Below, in pieces: positions 18,403-26,778 of a stretch of DNA of 64,000 nucleotides. The stretch spans positions 1-64,000 of the forward strand of contig NZ_SSOB01000018.1 of the NCBI RefSeq assembly GCF_004801405.1, read 5' to 3'. This DNA is from Cohnella fermenti. GTDB lineage: Bacteria; Bacillota; Bacilli; Paenibacillales; Paenibacillaceae. Each line of letters begins with the position of its first letter. Position 1 is the stretch's first letter. The notes beneath the pieces are model-generated. The model was not told where the DNA came from and did no database searches. It saw only the letters and a program-made list of their open reading frames with translations. The translations under genes were made by a program, and so were the position numbers.

Positions 18403-20234
18403 AGGTCCGTTCCCTCCTTATGCATGGGCAGCAGCAGGCGAACGGTCGTGCCGCTCCCCGGCGTCGCTTCGATCGTCAGGCCGTACGGCTCTCCGTACAG
18501 AAGATTCAACCGGCGAAGCACGCTACGAATGCCGATATGGACTCTTTTGCCGCCGACGATCGGACCGCTCTCCTCCCTCTTATCGCTGCGGGGAGCCAAG
18601 GCATCGGAGACGACCTTCCGGACGGCGTCGTCCTCCATTCCTCGGCCATTGTCGATGATCTCAATAAGCAGCGCTTCCCGCTTGTCCTCCTGCCCGGCCC
18701 CGGGGCCTGGGACGAGCGACGTCTGGATAATCAGAACGCGTTCCGTCCGCTTGTCGGCGAACGCATGAACGAACGCATTCTCGACCAGAGGCTGGATGAT
18801 CAGCCTTGGCACCTTGGCCAGCTCCGTCCCCGCCCCCATCTGAATGACGGTGTCCAATTCGTTGCCGTGTCTGGCGCTCTGAATCTTCAAGTAATTGCGA
18901 ATTTGCGCCAGCTCCGCGGACAGCGTCGTCTCCGTATCGGCCGGCTCCAGCGCGTAGCGCAGCATCTCGGACAGCGAGACAACAAGCCCGGCCGTCGCCC
19001 GGTCGTCCTGAAGGTAGAGCTTCCAGTAGATCGTATCAAGCGTATTCTGCAGAAAATGGGGGTTCAGTTGCGTCTGAAGCGCCGTCAGCTCCGCCTCCCG
19101 CTCGCTGAGCTGCCGTTCGTACACCTCGCGGATGAGCTGCTCCAGGTTCTCGGCCATCGAGTTGAAGCTCTGCCCGATATATGCGAGCTCGTCCGACGTA
19201 TCGACCTCGACTCGCGCCTGAAGATTGCCTTCGCGCATTCGGCGCATGCCCCGAACGAGCTGAGTCAGCGGCCGGAAGAGCCGGCGGCCGCTCCACGAGA
19301 CAAGCGTCGCCGCCAGCAGCACACCGACAACTCCGACTAACAGGGAGATTTTCAGAATGATGGTGCTCTTCTGTTTGAGGGCTTCCAGGGAGACCCTGCT
19401 GATCAGAGAGAAATCCATCAGCCGGGAGCGGCTCTGCACATACAAATAAGAGCTTCCGTTCTCCTTGACGATCTGACTGCCCGCCAGCCGCGACGGTACG
19501 GGCGTGCTGCCCGCCTCTTCTCCTGTCCGGTCCGTGTAAACAAGCCGATCCTGCCGATCGAACAAATAAACGTTCGCATTCTCGTCGCTGACGAGCTCGT
19601 TCAAGTCCTCGGAGAACAGCGATTCGTCGAAGAGCATGATCATCGTGCCGTATTGCTCAAGGTCCTTGTTCTTCATGTAACGGGCCGCCGCGTAGAAGTC
19701 CCGATAGCCCGACTCCTCCACCGCGCTGGGAAGCTGGATCGGGAACCAGACCAGATTGCCCATCGTCCCGTCCAACAGCGTCTTGACCTGCTCGTAGATG
19801 TCCCGATCAAGCGTGCTGCGAGCGGTTGGAGACACGTGGAAAAAGTAGCTGTTGTCCTTCATATCGTAAAGAAACATGGAATACAGCTTGTTCTCGTCGT
19901 TCTTGACCTGGAAGAGGAGCTGGTTAAGCTCGTCCTGGTCGGTAATCTGCGTGTCGCTCTCGCGGACGTCGGATTCGCCCGAGCGCCTTAGCACCTGTTC
20001 GATATAAGGATGGAACACGATAAAGTTCGATATCCGGTAAATATCCCGAAGCTGCAGATCGATTCTTGCCGCCGCCTGCTCGTTCGCCTTGCCGAACTGC
20101 CGGCTGATCTCTTCCGTAAACAGGTTGTTATTGATGCGGTACGACAAGTATCCGGACACGGCAAAAGCCAGCATGATGATGATCGACATATGAAGCATGA
20201 TACGCGACGAGAAGCTGTTCGCCCGCTTGCGCAT
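18399..20234 (-). CDS. YesM-type sensor histidine kinase, locus B
   Basis: A 611-aa membrane kinase. A transmembrane helix (about 14-34), a long extracellular sensor, a second helix (about 285-307) and a HAMP linker precede a His_kinase domain with NPHFLQNTLDTIYW. A HATPase domain follows, with the N-box PLVENAFVHAF and DNGRG. I placed the start at the ATG at 20234 because GAGGAAGGG lies upstream. The frame is open for another 85 codons without a plausible ribosome site. It signals to the regulator whose gene overlaps its 3' end. A separate promoter is likely, since a terminator lies upstream. Confidence 0.9.
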   Translation of the reverse strand: MRKRANSFSSRIMLHMSIIIMLAFAVSGYLSYRINNNLFTEEISRQFGKANEQAAARIDLQLRDIYRISNFIVFHPYIEQVLRRSGESDVRESDTQITDQDELNQLLFQVKNDENKLYSMFLYDMKDNSYFFHVSPTARSTLDRDIYEQVKTLLDGTMGNLVWFPIQLPSAVEESGYRDFYAAARYMKNKDLEQYGTMIMLFDESLFSEDLNELVSDENANVYLFDRQDRLVYTDRTGEEAGSTPVPSRLAGSQIVKENGSSYLYVQSRSRLMDFSLISRVSLEALKQKSTIILKISLLVGVVGVLLAATLVSWSGRRLFRPLTQLVRGMRRMREGNLQARVEVDTSDELAYIGQSFNSMAENLEQLIREVYERQLSEREAELTALQTQLNPHFLQNTLDTIYWKLYLQDDRATAGLVVSLSEMLRYALEPADTETTLSAELAQIRNYLKIQSARHGNELDTVIQMGAGTELAKVPRLIIQPLVENAFVHAFADKRTERVLIIQTSLVPGPGAGQEDKREALLIEIIDNGRGMEDDAVRKVVSDALAPRSDKREESGPIVGGKRVHIGIRSVLRRLNLLYGEPYGLTIEATPGSGTTVRLLLPMHKEGTDL

Positions 20235-20450
20235 GCGGCCCTTCCTCTCCGTTCCGCGCCGCTCCCAGGCCCGGCTTTTTCTTCCATAGTAGCATCGGTC
20301 CCTGGGGCGTTCAACGGTTTTAGTCGGCCTATCCGCAACGTCGGTGAAGATCGAAGAGAAACCGTTGATTCTCGAACATTTCGCTGTCGGGCTTCGTTTA
20401 CGATGTCGTTGTGCGGGTTCTCCGTACGTTGTGGTTGCACGGCTCTTAAG

Positions 20451-20483
20451 AAAAAATACAGCCGGCTCTCCAAGAGCGGCTGT
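20451..20483 (-). terminator. Terminator after locus B membrane AraC gene
   Basis: On the minus strand the stem from ACAGCCGCTCT to AGAGCCGGCTGT, with a 3-nt loop, is followed by TATTTTTTC. It lies 35 nt after the stop at 20518 and separates that transcript from the kinase/regulator pair. Confidence 0.85.
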
Positions 20484-20517
20484 GGCCAAACGAACCTATC
20501 CCATCTTCTGCCTCCGC

Positions 20518-22896
20518 TTAATCCAGTTTTGTCTTCTCCCGGTATTGAGACGGCGTCAGGCCCTCCAACTTCTTGAAAATCCGGTTAAAATAAGTCGGCT
20601 GGTACCCGACCTTCTCCGCGATGTCGTTGATCCGCCAGTCGGTCTTCGCGAGCAGCTCCTTCGCGCGCTCCAGCCGAATGCCGGTCAAGTATTCGACGAA
20701 GTTCACTCCCGTGACCTGCTTAAACGTCTTGCTCAGCGTATAGGAATAGACGTTGATCCGGTCCGCGCACGATTCCAGCGAGATATCCTGCATGTAGTGG
20801 CTCTGCATGTATTGAATCACCTGGTCCATCAGCTGCAGAAGCTGCTCGTCCTGCTTCTTGTCCCATTCGCTCAGGCACGGCTCGATGACCTTCCGCAGGA
20901 ACCACTTCAGCATGGCGTTCGGATCGTCCAACTGAGACAGCTGGGCGTTCAACGCATTGCCCGCGAGCCATTCCGGAGACACCCCCATCTTCATCATCAC
21001 GTGCTGAACGCTCGCCAGGAGCTGAAGCATGCCGTGACGAATGATGAGCTCCTTCGCCCCTCCGGCCGCCAGTTCCTTCATGAACCGGGGCACCAGCTCG
21101 AACAGCTCGTCGCGCACCCCCATCCGGAGGGCATGGATGATCTCCTTCTCGATCGCGAACGGATACTGATACGAAGCGCTTCCTTCCGCCAGCGCCTCCC
21201 GCTCCAGGCCGAGCACCTGCTTGTCGTGAAGCAGGTCGCGATTCGTCAGCGCCTGCCTCGCTTCCTCGAACAGATACGGGATCTGGTGCGCCTGCTGCGA
21301 ATTCGCGCTGACGGAGACGGTGACTCTAAGCGAGAGCACCTGACGGATCGCCTGAATCAGGCGGTCGCTGAACTCGGACAGCCCGTCGCGCAGCTCGTCC
21401 ATGCTCTTCTCCTTCGGCGCGAGCAGCAGCAGGCCGATCGACAAGTCGTGGAAGTTGACGACGATCGCTTCCCCGATCGCGTTCTCCTTGCATTCATCGA
21501 CGATGTTCGCGGCCACGAACGTGACGAGCCCTTCATCCCCCTCGAAGAACCGACCCTGCAAGTTGGCAAAACCGGACAGTTGGATCATCATCGCCACGAA
21601 CTGCTTGTCTGCCACTTCCCAGCCGTACTGCTCCATTCGCGACCGGACGCTGTCCTCGGAGAAGGAGTAGAGGTACCCTTGCACAAGCTGCAGCAGGTAG
21701 CCCTCCTTCAGATAAGGAAGCTGTTCGGACAGCCGGCTCTGCAGCGATTGGTGTTCCTTGGCGATCTGCTGCCACTGCGCCTCGATTACGGCGAATTCGT
21801 CGTTCTGAGATCTCCGGATCGAGCCGTCCTTCTCGCCGGCGATAACCTGTACGAGCCGCTTGACGGGCGAATACAGCTGGCGGGAAGCCAGCCACGACAG
21901 GAGCGTCGCGAGCAGCAGGCCGATTGCGCTGATCCACAGAATAACCTGGGAGATGACGCGCACGGGTTCCGTGATGGCGGTCAACGGCACAAGCGACACG
22001 AAGGTCCACGTCGACCCGAGGCGCTCGATCTTGCCGAACGATACCGTGTAGCTCGTTCCTCCCCACTTGAAGAGGAATGAGCCCGTGTCTCCTTCCCTTG
22101 CAAGCACCTTCGTCTGAATAAGCGCTTCCAATTCCGAGGGCTGCGCTCCGCTGCTCGACTCCAACCACTGCCCCTGCTCCGTCATCAGGAACGACGAGCC
22201 GAGATTATGGGGCGTCAGCGTCAGCAGCATGTCGATAAGCTGGCGTTCGCTCAGCATAACGAGAATGACGCCGAAGGAGGACGCTTCTCCCCCCGGCAAC
22301 CGATTGTACAGGGTAAATCCCGTTCCTGCTCCTGCTCCTGCTCCCGTTCCTGTTCCTGTTCCCGCACCGGATGCTCCCTCCGACAAGGTCCAGCCGATCG
22401 ACTTGGGCCGTGCGAAATAAGCGGTGTACTTCCCGATCTGCTCATCCCCCTCCAGGAACGTATAATTCGAGGTCGTGAACAGCACGGGGCGAGGCTCGTT
22501 CAAGTACAATTCGACGTGGTCGATCAGCGGATCGGACAGCTCCATGATCGGAATCGTCTGGAACACCTGGCGCACCCGGATGTAGTCCCTCACGAAGTCG
22601 AGCTTGCGCAGCTCGTTGCCGAAGCTCGGATCGAAGGACCAATGGGCGATATTGACCTCCATATGGGAGAACTGCTCGTCGAAGTACGAGACGCTCTGCT
22701 CGAATTGCTGCCTGCTCTGGCTCTGCAGCTCGCGGTCGATTCGGCCGCCCACGAACCAGTAAGTGCTGAAGCCGATAATAAGCCCGGGAATGCCGGCCAC
22801 GAACAACGTAAGCACGAGGCTCTTGATATAGAAGCTTCCGAACAGCTTCTGCTCGCTCCGGAACAAGCTTCTGAGCTTGCTGGCCACATCGTTCAC
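20518..22896 (-). CDS. Membrane-bound AraC-family sensor/regulator, locus B
   Basis: A 792-aa YtdP-type regulator. A transmembrane helix (about 24-46), a large extracellular domain and a second helix (about 300-322) precede a cytoplasmic middle region and a C-terminal AraC domain (TYFNRIFKKLEGLTPSQYR). The extracellular domain contains the low-complexity run GTGTGTGAGAGAGTG, encoded by imperfect 6-bp repeats at 22323-22368. The start is a GTG with a weak ribosome site. The gene follows the binding protein and is separated from it by a hairpin. With the YesMN pair downstream, locus B appears to have two independent sensors. Confidence 0.87.
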   Translation of the reverse strand: MNDVASKLRSLFRSEQKLFGSFYIKSLVLTLFVAGIPGLIIGFSTYWFVGGRIDRELQSQSRQQFEQSVSYFDEQFSHMEVNIAHWSFDPSFGNELRKLDFVRDYIRVRQVFQTIPIMELSDPLIDHVELYLNEPRPVLFTTSNYTFLEGDEQIGKYTAYFARPKSIGWTLSEGASGAGTGTGTGAGAGAGTGFTLYNRLPGGEASSFGVILVMLSERQLIDMLLTLTPHNLGSSFLMTEQGQWLESSSGAQPSELEALIQTKVLAREGDTGSFLFKWGGTSYTVSFGKIERLGSTWTFVSLVPLTAITEPVRVISQVILWISAIGLLLATLLSWLASRQLYSPVKRLVQVIAGEKDGSIRRSQNDEFAVIEAQWQQIAKEHQSLQSRLSEQLPYLKEGYLLQLVQGYLYSFSEDSVRSRMEQYGWEVADKQFVAMMIQLSGFANLQGRFFEGDEGLVTFVAANIVDECKENAIGEAIVVNFHDLSIGLLLLAPKEKSMDELRDGLSEFSDRLIQAIRQVLSLRVTVSVSANSQQAHQIPYLFEEARQALTNRDLLHDKQVLGLEREALAEGSASYQYPFAIEKEIIHALRMGVRDELFELVPRFMKELAAGGAKELIIRHGMLQLLASVQHVMMKMGVSPEWLAGNALNAQLSQLDDPNAMLKWFLRKVIEPCLSEWDKKQDEQLLQLMDQVIQYMQSHYMQDISLESCADRINVYSYTLSKTFKQVTGVNFVEYLTGIRLERAKELLAKTDWRINDIAEKVGYQPTYFNRIFKKLEGLTPSQYREKTKLD

Positions 22897-22934
22897 CGCC
22901 GTTCGCTGTCGTTAGTCTCACTTTTACTAAAATA

Positions 22935-22968
22935 GCAGAATCCTGCCGATATCTCGACAAGATTCTGC
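22935..22968 (-). promoter_or_regulatory. Hairpin between binding-protein and membrane AraC genes, locus B
   Basis: Arms 22935-22949 and 22954-22968 pair at 13 of 15 positions around a 4-nt loop. On the minus strand TATTTTAG follows. It begins 34 nt after the binding-protein stop and may act as a leaky terminator or mRNA stabiliser that lowers expression of the downstream regulator relative to the binding protein. Confidence 0.65.
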
Positions 22969-23001
22969 AGTGGACTTACGGCTCTCGGTGTCGGCTATCG
23001 C

Positions 23002-24573
23002 TTAGTTGGCCCCCGTCCGCTTCTGATAAGCGTCGTTCAACTCTTCCGTAATCTTCGTCATCGTCGCATCCGACTTCAGCTTGTTCACGTAGTCGTCCCA
23101 TGCCGTGATCGGCGCGGAGCCGAGGATGATCTTGATCTTCAGATCGGTCATGCTCTTATTGATCTCCGTCATGTTCTGGTTGGCCGTCGGGGAATTCAAG
23201 CCGACCGTGTAATCCGGCACGCTGCCGGCCTTCTCGCGTTCATCTTGAATTTGCTTGTACAGCGTCTGCGTATCCGGCTCGAAGAAGTCCTTCGACGAGC
23301 TGGCGTACGGATCGGAGACGTAGACGATCTGGTTGTAGTTCGAGATGCCGTCCTGATTCGCCTTCTCCGTGTCGAGCACCTTCTTGCCGTCCTGCACCGT
23401 GTAGTGAACGCCTTCGATGCCCCACTGCTGATATTGGAAAACATCGTCGTTCATCCAGGTATCGACCATCTTCAGAATTCCCTTCATCTTCTCCTCCGAG
23501 ACCGACTTCGGAATCGAGATCAGACCGTTGAAGCCGGGGTCTCTCGGGCTGAAGCCGTTCAGCGTCGTCATCGGATAGAAGTCCGTCTCCTTGAAGTCCG
23601 TATCGAGCTTGACGATCTCGTCGAAGTAATTGCGCATGTTGCCCGCCTTCTCGACGATAAGGGCGGATTTATCGGCTTTGAACAGGTTGTTCACCGCATC
23701 CGTCTTGATCGAAGCGAAGTCTTCCGAGATGAGCTTCTCGTCGAACAGCTTCTTCAGGTATTCGATCGCGCTGCGCTCCTCCGGAAGGAAGGCCGTGTTC
23801 GTCAGCTTGCCGTCCGCCAGCTTCCAGCCGCCGTAAGACGGGCTCCATGTCGCACTAGTGAATGCGCTCTCAATTGTAGCCAAATAACCCAGGTTCAATC
23901 CGCTTGCATCGACTCCGGCCGGGAACGGCGTAATGCCCTTCTTGTCCTTGATCGCCTTCAGCGCCGCATACAGCTCATCCGTTGTCGTCGGGACGGCAAG
24001 GCCGACCTCATCCAGCCAATCCTTGCGGATGTTCAGGAAGGCGGCGCCTTCCGACGGACGCGGACGCGGAATGCCATAGTTGCCTCCATCCGCTTGCTTG
24101 GTCAGTTCCCAGGCGGTCTCGGAGATGCCGCTCGTCAGATTCGGATAATCCTTGTAGTATGGCGACAGATCCCAGAAGGCGCCCTGATCGACGAGCCCGC
24201 GGAATACCGAGGAGAACGGGTCGTTGATGAAGATCAGATCCGGCAGATCGCCGGCGGCCAGCGTGATGTTCAGCTTGTCTCCGTACGTATTCTGAGGAAT
24301 CCATTGCACGTCCAGCTCGGTATTCGTCGCCTTCTCGATGAGCTTCTCGATCTCGTTGTCCGCCGCCGGAGGCATCGGAGCCGTCTGCTGCGTCATCACG
24401 CTGACCTTCAGCGGTTTGGCGCTCGCGGCGCCGGACGCCGGAGCCGATCCCGTGTTCGTTGTCGTCCCCGCGCTCTCAGCCGCTTTGTTGTTGTCGTTGT
24501 TGCCGCCGCATGCCGTTAGAAGCGAAGCCAGCATGGCGACGGATGCGATAGCGATCGTTAACTGTTTCTTCAT
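23002..24573 (-). CDS. Lipoprotein sugar-binding protein, locus B
   Basis: A 523-aa solute-binding lipoprotein of the LipO type. The signal sequence ends in LTAC with Cys22 as the lipid site, then a Gly/Asn/Ser/Thr-rich linker. It starts at the ATG at 24573, preceded by GGGGGGACAGG; seven extra upstream codons are possible but include that ribosome site. It is the third gene after the two permeases. A 14-bp palindrome (24610-24623) sits in its leader. The ligand is unknown. Confidence 0.9.
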   Translation of the reverse strand: MKKQLTIAIASVAMLASLLTACGGNNDNNKAAESAGTTTNTGSAPASGAASAKPLKVSVMTQQTAPMPPAADNEIEKLIEKATNTELDVQWIPQNTYGDKLNITLAAGDLPDLIFINDPFSSVFRGLVDQGAFWDLSPYYKDYPNLTSGISETAWELTKQADGGNYGIPRPRPSEGAAFLNIRKDWLDEVGLAVPTTTDELYAALKAIKDKKGITPFPAGVDASGLNLGYLATIESAFTSATWSPSYGGWKLADGKLTNTAFLPEERSAIEYLKKLFDEKLISEDFASIKTDAVNNLFKADKSALIVEKAGNMRNYFDEIVKLDTDFKETDFYPMTTLNGFSPRDPGFNGLISIPKSVSEEKMKGILKMVDTWMNDDVFQYQQWGIEGVHYTVQDGKKVLDTEKANQDGISNYNQIVYVSDPYASSSKDFFEPDTQTLYKQIQDEREKAGSVPDYTVGLNSPTANQNMTEINKSMTDLKIKIILGSAPITAWDDYVNKLKSDATMTKITEELNDAYQKRTGAN

Positions 24574-24609
24574 TTCCTGTCCCCCCAAGATCATTGTTTA
24601 TAATAAGAC

Positions 24610-24623
24610 GGCAAGCGCTTGCC
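24610..24623. promoter_or_regulatory. Perfect 14-bp palindrome GGCAAGCGCTTGCC, cre-like
   Basis: This perfect palindrome lies 36 nt upstream of the binding-protein ATG in locus B. Its centre AAGCGCTT matches the core of CcpA (cre) boxes, but the outer bases differ (GG/CC rather than TG/CA). It could be a LacI-family operator or a short stem that shields the leader. Confidence 0.5.
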
Positions 24624-24653
24624 TATTGGGACTTACCGTCATATTAACGCATG

Positions 24654-25520
24654 TCAGCCTTTGACGGAACCGACGAGGGCCCCCTTGGCAAAATGCTTCT
24701 GCAAAAACGGATATACGAGAAGAATCGGAACCGTGGCGATAATGACCGCTGCCATCTTTAACGTCTCTGTCGGAGGCTTCTCCGTGTACGCCGTGGACAG
24801 CAGGTCTCCCGTGGACGCGTTGATCAATATATTTTGCAGAATGACCTGAACCGGCCACTTCGATGAATCCGTCAAGTACAGCATGGCGTTGAAGAACGTA
24901 TTCCAATAGCCTACCGCGAAGAACAGGCCGAACGCCGCGAGCGCGGGCAAGGACAGCGGAAGAATGATCCGCAGCCAGATGGAGATGTCGTTGCAGCCGT
25001 CGATGGCCGCCGCTTCCTCCAATTCCGTCGGCAGGCTGTCGAAGAACCCCTTCAGAAGAAGGACGTTCCAGCCGCTGGAGAGAGCCGGCATAATAATGGC
25101 CCAGTAGCTGTTGATCAGATGAAGCTCCCGAATCAACATATAATTGGGAATAATGCCGGGACTGAACAGAATCGTCACCAGAACGAACAGCATGATCGCC
25201 TTGCGCCCCCGCATTCTTCGCCGCGACAGACAGTAGGCCAGCGATGACGAGATCGCCAGGCTGCACAGTGTCCCTACGATTGCCAGATACGCGCTCGACC
25301 CGAGCGACTTCACGAAGAACGGAGTCGACAGCAAATATTCGTAGGAAGCGAGCGACCACTTCTCCGGGAAGACGATCAGCGCCTTGCGCAAGTATTCCGT
25401 CGGGTCCGTGAAGGATACCACGATGACATAGTAGAACGGGAAGAACGTAATCAGCGCCACGATGCCGAGCAGCACGATGTTGATCCAATTGAAGACGCGA
25501 TCTCCGGTCGATAGCTTCAC
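24654..25520 (-). CDS. Sugar ABC permease, YtcP-type, locus B
   Basis: A 288-aa membrane subunit with about six transmembrane helices, the loop EAAAIDGCNDISIWLRIILP and the C-terminal GALVGSVKG typical of the family. It starts at a GTG (25518-25520) five nt after AAGGAGGG. It pairs with the LplB-type permease 13 nt upstream. Confidence 0.92.
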   Translation of the reverse strand: MKLSTGDRVFNWINIVLLGIVALITFFPFYYVIVVSFTDPTEYLRKALIVFPEKWSLASYEYLLSTPFFVKSLGSSAYLAIVGTLCSLAISSSLAYCLSRRRMRGRKAIMLFVLVTILFSPGIIPNYMLIRELHLINSYWAIIMPALSSGWNVLLLKGFFDSLPTELEEAAAIDGCNDISIWLRIILPLSLPALAAFGLFFAVGYWNTFFNAMLYLTDSSKWPVQVILQNILINASTGDLLSTAYTEKPPTETLKMAAVIIATVPILLVYPFLQKHFAKGALVGSVKG

Positions 25521-25533
25521 AAGAACCCTCCTT

Positions 25534-26514
25534 CTAGTAAACCCCTTCTTCGCCGAACCGCTTCGCCAGCCAGTTGCTTAGGAGCACCAGCGTCAGGCCG
25601 ACGATCGACTTGAACAAGCCGACGGCCGCGGTGAAGCTGAACTGCCCTTGCTGGACCCCGACGCGGTAGACGTACGTATCGAACACGTCCGCCACTTCGG
25701 ACACCGCCCCGTTGGACATCAGGAACACCTGCTCGAAGCCGACGTCCATGATCTCCCCGATCCGCAGAATAAGCAGAATGACGATAACCGTGCGAATCGC
25801 CGGCAGCGTGACGTGCCACATTCGTCTCAAGCGCCCCGCCCCGTCGATGGTAGCGGCTTCATAGAGCTGCGTGTTGACGCCTGCGATTGCCGCCAGGAAG
25901 ATGATCGTCCCCCAGCCTGCTTCCTTCCAGATCGACTGCGACGTGATCATAATCCAGAACAGCTTCGGGTTCGTCAGGACAACCCACTTGTCTGCGCCAA
26001 GCTCCGCCAGCACCTTGTTGACGAAGCCGTCGCCCGTGGCGAACAGCAGGTAGGTCAGGCCGCAGATCAGAACCCACGATAAGAAGTGCGGCAGGTACAC
26101 AACCGTCTGGATCAGCTTCTTATACTTGTCGCTGCGAAGCTCGTTGAGCAGAATCGCGAGCAGGATCGGCAGCGGGAAGAACAGGAACAGCTTCATGAAG
26201 TTGATCGCCATCGTATTGCGAAGCAGAAGCAGGAAGTCCGGGTTGGAGAAGAATCGCTCGAAGTGGGCGAAGCCGACCCATTCGCTGCGGATGATCCCCT
26301 TGAACGGCGAATAGTTCTCGAATGCGATCACAAGCCCGTACATCGGGAAGTACTTGAACACAATAAAGAATAAGATCCCCGGCAGCGCCAAGAGGTACAG
26401 CCATCTGTCTCTCTTCAGATCGCTCCGCAATCGGCGGTTTGGCCGGGAGCTTTGATCGGGTGCGGGTCTGGGCTGCACCGGTGCCGTGTAGGCGTCCATC
26501 GGTTCCGGACTCAA
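25534..26514 (-). CDS. Sugar ABC permease, LplB-type, locus B
   Basis: A 326-aa membrane subunit and the first gene of the locus B transporter. It has a basic N-terminus, six transmembrane helices and EAATIDGAGRLRRMWHVTLP. I chose the TTG at 26514 because AGAGGAGGGGG lies just upstream. An ATG at 26535 would place this ribosome site inside the coding region. The upstream region holds a direct repeat and a -10 candidate. Confidence 0.88.
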   Translation of the reverse strand: MSPEPMDAYTAPVQPRPAPDQSSRPNRRLRSDLKRDRWLYLLALPGILFFIVFKYFPMYGLVIAFENYSPFKGIIRSEWVGFAHFERFFSNPDFLLLLRNTMAINFMKLFLFFPLPILLAILLNELRSDKYKKLIQTVVYLPHFLSWVLICGLTYLLFATGDGFVNKVLAELGADKWVVLTNPKLFWIMITSQSIWKEAGWGTIIFLAAIAGVNTQLYEAATIDGAGRLRRMWHVTLPAIRTVIVILLILRIGEIMDVGFEQVFLMSNGAVSEVADVFDTYVYRVGVQQGQFSFTAAVGLFKSIVGLTLVLLSNWLAKRFGEEGVY

Positions 26515-26573
26515 GTGGCCCCCTCCTCTGTCCATACATTTTCGATATCGAGCCGGACGAATCCGACAACGCC

Positions 26574-26634
26574 ACTATACGGCCAAGCGGATGGAAGGGG
26601 CAATCAGACATTGCGGGAACGGGGATTAGACATT
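26574..26634 (-). promoter_or_regulatory. Candidate promoter with 22-bp-spaced direct repeat, locus B
   Basis: The sequence AATGTCTRAT occurs twice on the minus strand (26625-26634 and 26603-26612). The copies are 22 bp apart, two helical turns, as expected for an AraC-type activator dimer. A TATAGT -10 candidate (26574-26579) lies 23 nt downstream of the second copy. The regulator is probably the locus B YesN protein or the membrane AraC protein. Confidence 0.5.
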
Positions 26635-26707
26635 TTTGGCGGATTATACTTTCTTGCGGACGTGCAACAGAGCGCGGAAAATCGGCACAGCAACCGCAGT
26701 CGGCAAG

Positions 26708-26749
26708 AAAAAAACGCCCCGCCGACGATTCGATCGCAGGAGGAGCGTT
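26708..26749 (-). terminator. Terminator of the VanS-like kinase gene
   Basis: On the minus strand a 16-position stem (26734-26749 with 26713-26728, two mismatches) and a 5-nt loop are followed by a T7 run. It lies 30 nt after the stop at 26779. Confidence 0.88.
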
Positions 26750-26778
26750 CTCTTGGACATGGTCTTGCGTTGGTTGAA

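Noticed and set aside
16807-22080. Large plus-strand open frames (653 and 578 codons) over locus B
   Set aside because: They lie opposite well-supported regulator and kinase genes, show no family motifs, and reflect the high GC at third codon positions.
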